A stretch of 7,710 nt of DNA, taken from contig CAMHBE010000077.1 in assembly GCA_946183095.1 (NCBI GenBank), positions 1 to 7,710 on the forward strand. Direction: 5' to 3'. Shown here one piece after another: positions 4,949 to 7,710 of this stretch (position 1 is its first letter; each line of letters starts with the position of its first letter). The position numbers were made by a program, and so were the translations under genes. Source of the stretch: an uncultured Clostridia bacterium. GTDB lineage: Bacteria; Bacillota; Clostridia; Oscillospirales; Ruminococcaceae. Below the pieces are notes generated by a model, which saw only the letters and a program-made list of their open reading frames with translations, was not told the origin of the DNA and did not search any database.

Positions 4949-7710
4949 ATGAACAGAAAGAGAGCGATCGGGCGCATTTCCGGGGCGCTTGCCGTACTGA
5001 TGATGTTATCGTTTACACCCATACACGCCGGCGCATCGGCTTCCGGTGCATCCGACACGTCAGCGGCTTCATCCTCGGTATATGACAAGCAGTTCGTGAG
5101 TGAGCGCATCTCCAATAATTACAGCAAGGTGAGCGGCATCCGCAGTGCAGCGTCTTATTCGGGCGAACCGCTCGTTTTCCCGTTCTCGGAGTGTACCGGC
5201 GCGGATACCGCGTCCGACAGCATGGGCTACGGAACGGAGGCTGCGGACATGACGCCGGGAACTTACGCGGAACTGACCGTGAGCGTTCCATCGGCGGCGC
5301 TGTACGCTGTAAAATTCGATTACCTCTCCTATGACGATTCCGTGCTGCCCGCCGAGTTCTCCATGACCGTTGACGGGGAATACCCGTTCTATGAATGCCG
5401 CAACGTCAAGATGCGTTCGGAGTGGACCCCGAAATCGGAGAGAGCTTTCGACAGATACAACGACGAGGTCGTTACCGTTCCCGACAAGTCCAAGAAGTGG
5501 CAGAGCGAGTATTTCACAGACAGCAGCAGCCGTCACTCCGCACCGCTTCTTATTGAACTTCCGGCAGGGGAGCATACTTTCGGATTTTCCGTAAAGAGCG
5601 GCAACTTCCTGCTCGGCGCGCTCACTCTCACCGCACCAGAGGCGATACCGCAGCACACGGGCGTTCAGCCGGCGGAGGGCAGCGAGCTTATCACCATAGA
5701 GGGCGAGGGCTACAGCTCCGTCAACGAATCCTCCGTACACGCCGTGGCAGAGTTCGACGCGGGCGTTTCACCCTACAAGGTGACGGATTCCGAGCTGAAC
5801 ACCATAGACCCCGACTCCTTCGATACTGCGGGTCAGCAGCTCACATACACGTTCACCGCGCCCTCGGCGGGATATTACAACATAGCGATGAATTACCGGC
5901 AGTCAGACAAGACGGATTTTCCGGTATTCGTGGATATACGCGTTGACGGGGAGATACCCGACACCGCGTTTTCGGCATACCGTATGGCGTATACCACAAA
6001 CTACCGTGTGAGCACGCTCACAGACAATGAGGGCGGGAAGCTCTCCGTCTATCTGACGCAGGGCACCCACACCATATCATATATGATAACCCTCGACCCG
6101 ATATGCTACGTCCTCGAATCCGTCGAGGAGATAATGGCGGGGGTAAACGACCTCGCGCTTGAGATAACGAAGGTCGCGGGCACCAACTCCGACAAGTACA
6201 GAGACTTAAAACTCTCGCGCTACATACCGGGACTTGAAGATACGCTGAACGGTTACGCCGACAGGCTCACGGAACTCGAAGCGAGCTGTGTTCACTTCAC
6301 CGACGGCAGGAACAATGTGGCGGTGATGTCCTCGATGCTTATCGCCGCGAACCAGCTGCGTTCCCTCGCCAACAATCCCGACGAGATACCCTACCGCATT
6401 GCGGAGCTTTCATCCAGCACAAACTCCGTCAACCAGTATCTTGCGAACACCATAGATTCGCTGCTGAAAAACGGGCTTGCGATAGACCGTATATGGATAT
6501 ATCAGCAGGGGGCGAAGCTCCCCGACCCGCCGGGATTTTTTGAATCGCTCTGGCGGGCGATAGAGCGTTTCATCGCGTCCTTCTTCGACCAGTCCTACTC
6601 CGCGTCCAACATCGACCGTGAACATCTCCAGGTGTGGGTGAACCGCTCCAGCCAGTATGTTCAGGTCATGCAGAAGATGATAGACGAGTATTTCACTCCC
6701 GCGTCCGGCATCAACGTTGACATAAGCATCATGCCCGACCAGTACAAGCTCGTCCTCGCCAATTCCTCCGGCAACGCGCCGGATGTCGCAACGGGCATAA
6801 ACTACACCGTCCCGTATGAACTCGCGATAAGGGGCGCGCTTGCGGACATGGCGGCGTACAGCGATTTCAGACAGACCGCGTCGGTGTATGAACCGGGCTT
6901 CTTCCTTACCGGAACGATCGGACAGTCGGTGTATTCAATGCCGGAAACGATGAACTTCTGGGTGCTCGTTTACCGCACCGATGTTCTGGAAAAGCTGGGG
7001 CTGGGCATTCCCGACACCATACAGGATGTGGTGGATATGCTGCCCGAACTCCAGATGCGCGGACTGAATTTCTACTACCCGACGGCGGGAATGCGCGCGA
7101 TGCGCAACTTCCACGGAACGACCCCCCTCATCGTGCAGAGCGGAGGAGCGCTGTACTCGGGACTTGCGCAGGACGGAACGACCCTCGGCAGTGAAGCGTC
7201 CGTAAAGGGCTTCACCACCCTCACCGACCTGTTCACGGTATATGATATGCCCGTTGATATCGACAACTTCTACCAGCATTTCCGCAACGGCGATATCCCG
7301 ATAGGCATCTGCGACTACGGCACATACAACCTCATCAGCAACGCGGCTCCGGAGCTTGCGGGCTCGTGGGATATCTCGATAGTTCCCGGTTTGGAGCAGG
7401 AGGACGGCAGTATTGCAAGAAACACCTGCGGCTGCGCGGAATCCACCGTTATCTTCAAGAGCAATGAAGAGCGTGAGGCGAAGGCGTGGGAATTTGTGAA
7501 GTGGTGGGCATCCACCGACGTTCAGGCGGAATTCGGTCAGACGATGCAGATAACCTACGGCGACGAATACCTCTGGACGACCGCAAACGTCGAAGCGTTT
7601 GCGAAACTGCCGATCGACAGCGCACACAAGCAGGTGATCCTTGAATTTGCGAAGAACGTCATAGACGTTGCGCGGGTCCCCGGAACATATATGCTCGAAC
7701 GCGAGATCAG
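4949..7710 (+). CDS. Large modular extracellular solute-binding protein of a sugar ABC importer, 3'-truncated by the window
   Basis: The frame is open from ATG 4949 (AAGGAG at 4937-4942, 6-nt spacer) to the window end: 920 codons without a stop. The N-terminus is a signal peptide (NRKR, hydrophobic core, then PIHAGA) with no lipobox cysteine, so signal peptidase I cleavage near residue 29 is expected. Two beta-rich, carbohydrate-binding-module-like domains follow at about 72-229 and 246-385. A mainly helical region comes next at about 387-555, containing an amphipathic stretch FFESLWRAIERFIASFF at 530-546. From about Leu560 (LQVWVNRSSQYVQVMQKMIDEYF) the protein resembles family 1 sugar-binding proteins, with NFWVLVYRTDVLEKLG at 669 and AWEFVKWWAS at 846. 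Ordinary proteins of this class have about 400-450 residues. Location beside arabinanases suggests arabino-oligosaccharide capture. Permease genes would be expected downstream. Confidence 0.85.
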   Translation, partial: MNRKRAIGRISGALAVLMMLSFTPIHAGASASGASDTSAASSSVYDKQFVSERISNNYSKVSGIRSAASYSGEPLVFPFSECTGADTASDSMGYGTEAADMTPGTYAELTVSVPSAALYAVKFDYLSYDDSVLPAEFSMTVDGEYPFYECRNVKMRSEWTPKSERAFDRYNDEVVTVPDKSKKWQSEYFTDSSSRHSAPLLIELPAGEHTFGFSVKSGNFLLGALTLTAPEAIPQHTGVQPAEGSELITIEGEGYSSVNESSVHAVAEFDAGVSPYKVTDSELNTIDPDSFDTAGQQLTYTFTAPSAGYYNIAMNYRQSDKTDFPVFVDIRVDGEIPDTAFSAYRMAYTTNYRVSTLTDNEGGKLSVYLTQGTHTISYMITLDPICYVLESVEEIMAGVNDLALEITKVAGTNSDKYRDLKLSRYIPGLEDTLNGYADRLTELEASCVHFTDGRNNVAVMSSMLIAANQLRSLANNPDEIPYRIAELSSSTNSVNQYLANTIDSLLKNGLAIDRIWIYQQGAKLPDPPGFFESLWRAIERFIASFFDQSYSASNIDREHLQVWVNRSSQYVQVMQKMIDEYFTPASGINVDISIMPDQYKLVLANSSGNAPDVATGINYTVPYELAIRGALADMAAYSDFRQTASVYEPGFFLTGTIGQSVYSMPETMNFWVLVYRTDVLEKLGLGIPDTIQDVVDMLPELQMRGLNFYYPTAGMRAMRNFHGTTPLIVQSGGALYSGLAQDGTTLGSEASVKGFTTLTDLFTVYDMPVDIDNFYQHFRNGDIPIGICDYGTYNLISNAAPELAGSWDISIVPGLEQEDGSIARNTCGCAESTVIFKSNEEREAKAWEFVKWWASTDVQAEFGQTMQITYGDEYLWTTANVEAFAKLPIDSAHKQVILEFAKNVIDVARVPGTYMLEREI

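Noticed and set aside
5069..5740. A 223-codon minus-strand open frame near the solute-binding protein start
   Set aside because: It overlaps the signal-peptide-proximal and first beta-domain coding region. It has no plausible start region or motif, and the sense frame is convincing.
6935..7627. A 230-codon open frame on the minus strand inside the solute-binding protein gene
   Set aside because: It is antisense to a continuous frame with clear solute-binding motifs. The peptide resembles no family and shows the same Arg/Val/His-rich antisense composition.

Overview
The window looks like chromosomal DNA from a Gram-positive, gut-type member of the Clostridia. A Ruminococcus-like or other Oscillospiraceae bacterium fits best, but this is inference. 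The reasons are two lipobox-type surface lipoproteins, AGGAG-type ribosome sites, consensus sigma-A promoters, a moderately GC-rich coding style with heavy ATA (Ile) and AGA/AGG (Arg) use, and no Bacteroidetes SusC/SusD genes. The locus appears to be a utilisation cluster for L-arabinose-containing plant polysaccharide.

Layout: the 5' end of a cytoplasmic GH127 (beta-L-arabinofuranosidase-type) gene runs leftward off the window edge (1-176, minus). It is divergent from an AraC-family regulator (313-1161, plus). Next come two secreted GH43 lipoproteins. The first (1298-2908) has a C-terminal beta-trefoil-like domain. The second (3026-4633) is an Abn2-like endo-1,5-alpha-L-arabinanase with a lipocalin-like C-terminal domain. 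A small two-helix membrane protein (4620-4919) overlaps the arabinanase stop. A very long, multi-domain extracellular solute-binding protein starts at 4949 and runs off the right edge. Its ABC permeases would be expected beyond the window.

Functional model (inference): surface GH43 enzymes cut arabinan or arabinose-decorated polymers, the solute-binding protein captures the oligosaccharides for ABC import, and cytoplasmic GH127 removes beta-L-arabinofuranose from the imported products. The AraC protein would sense an arabinose-derived ligand.

The most informative part is regulatory. Two copies of a ~39-bp element lie in opposite orientations at 274-312 and 2919-2957. Each holds two direct half-sites ending in CCAT exactly 21 bp apart, and each runs into a TTGATW -35 followed by a TATAAT -10. 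One drives the GH127 gene leftward and the other drives the arabinanase rightward. This is the arrangement expected for an AraC-type activator. The leftward copy also covers the leader and Shine-Dalgarno of the araC gene itself, suggesting autorepression. CcpA cre-like palindromes sit at the predicted transcription starts of both GH43 genes. No stretch longer than about 300 bases lacks a gene.
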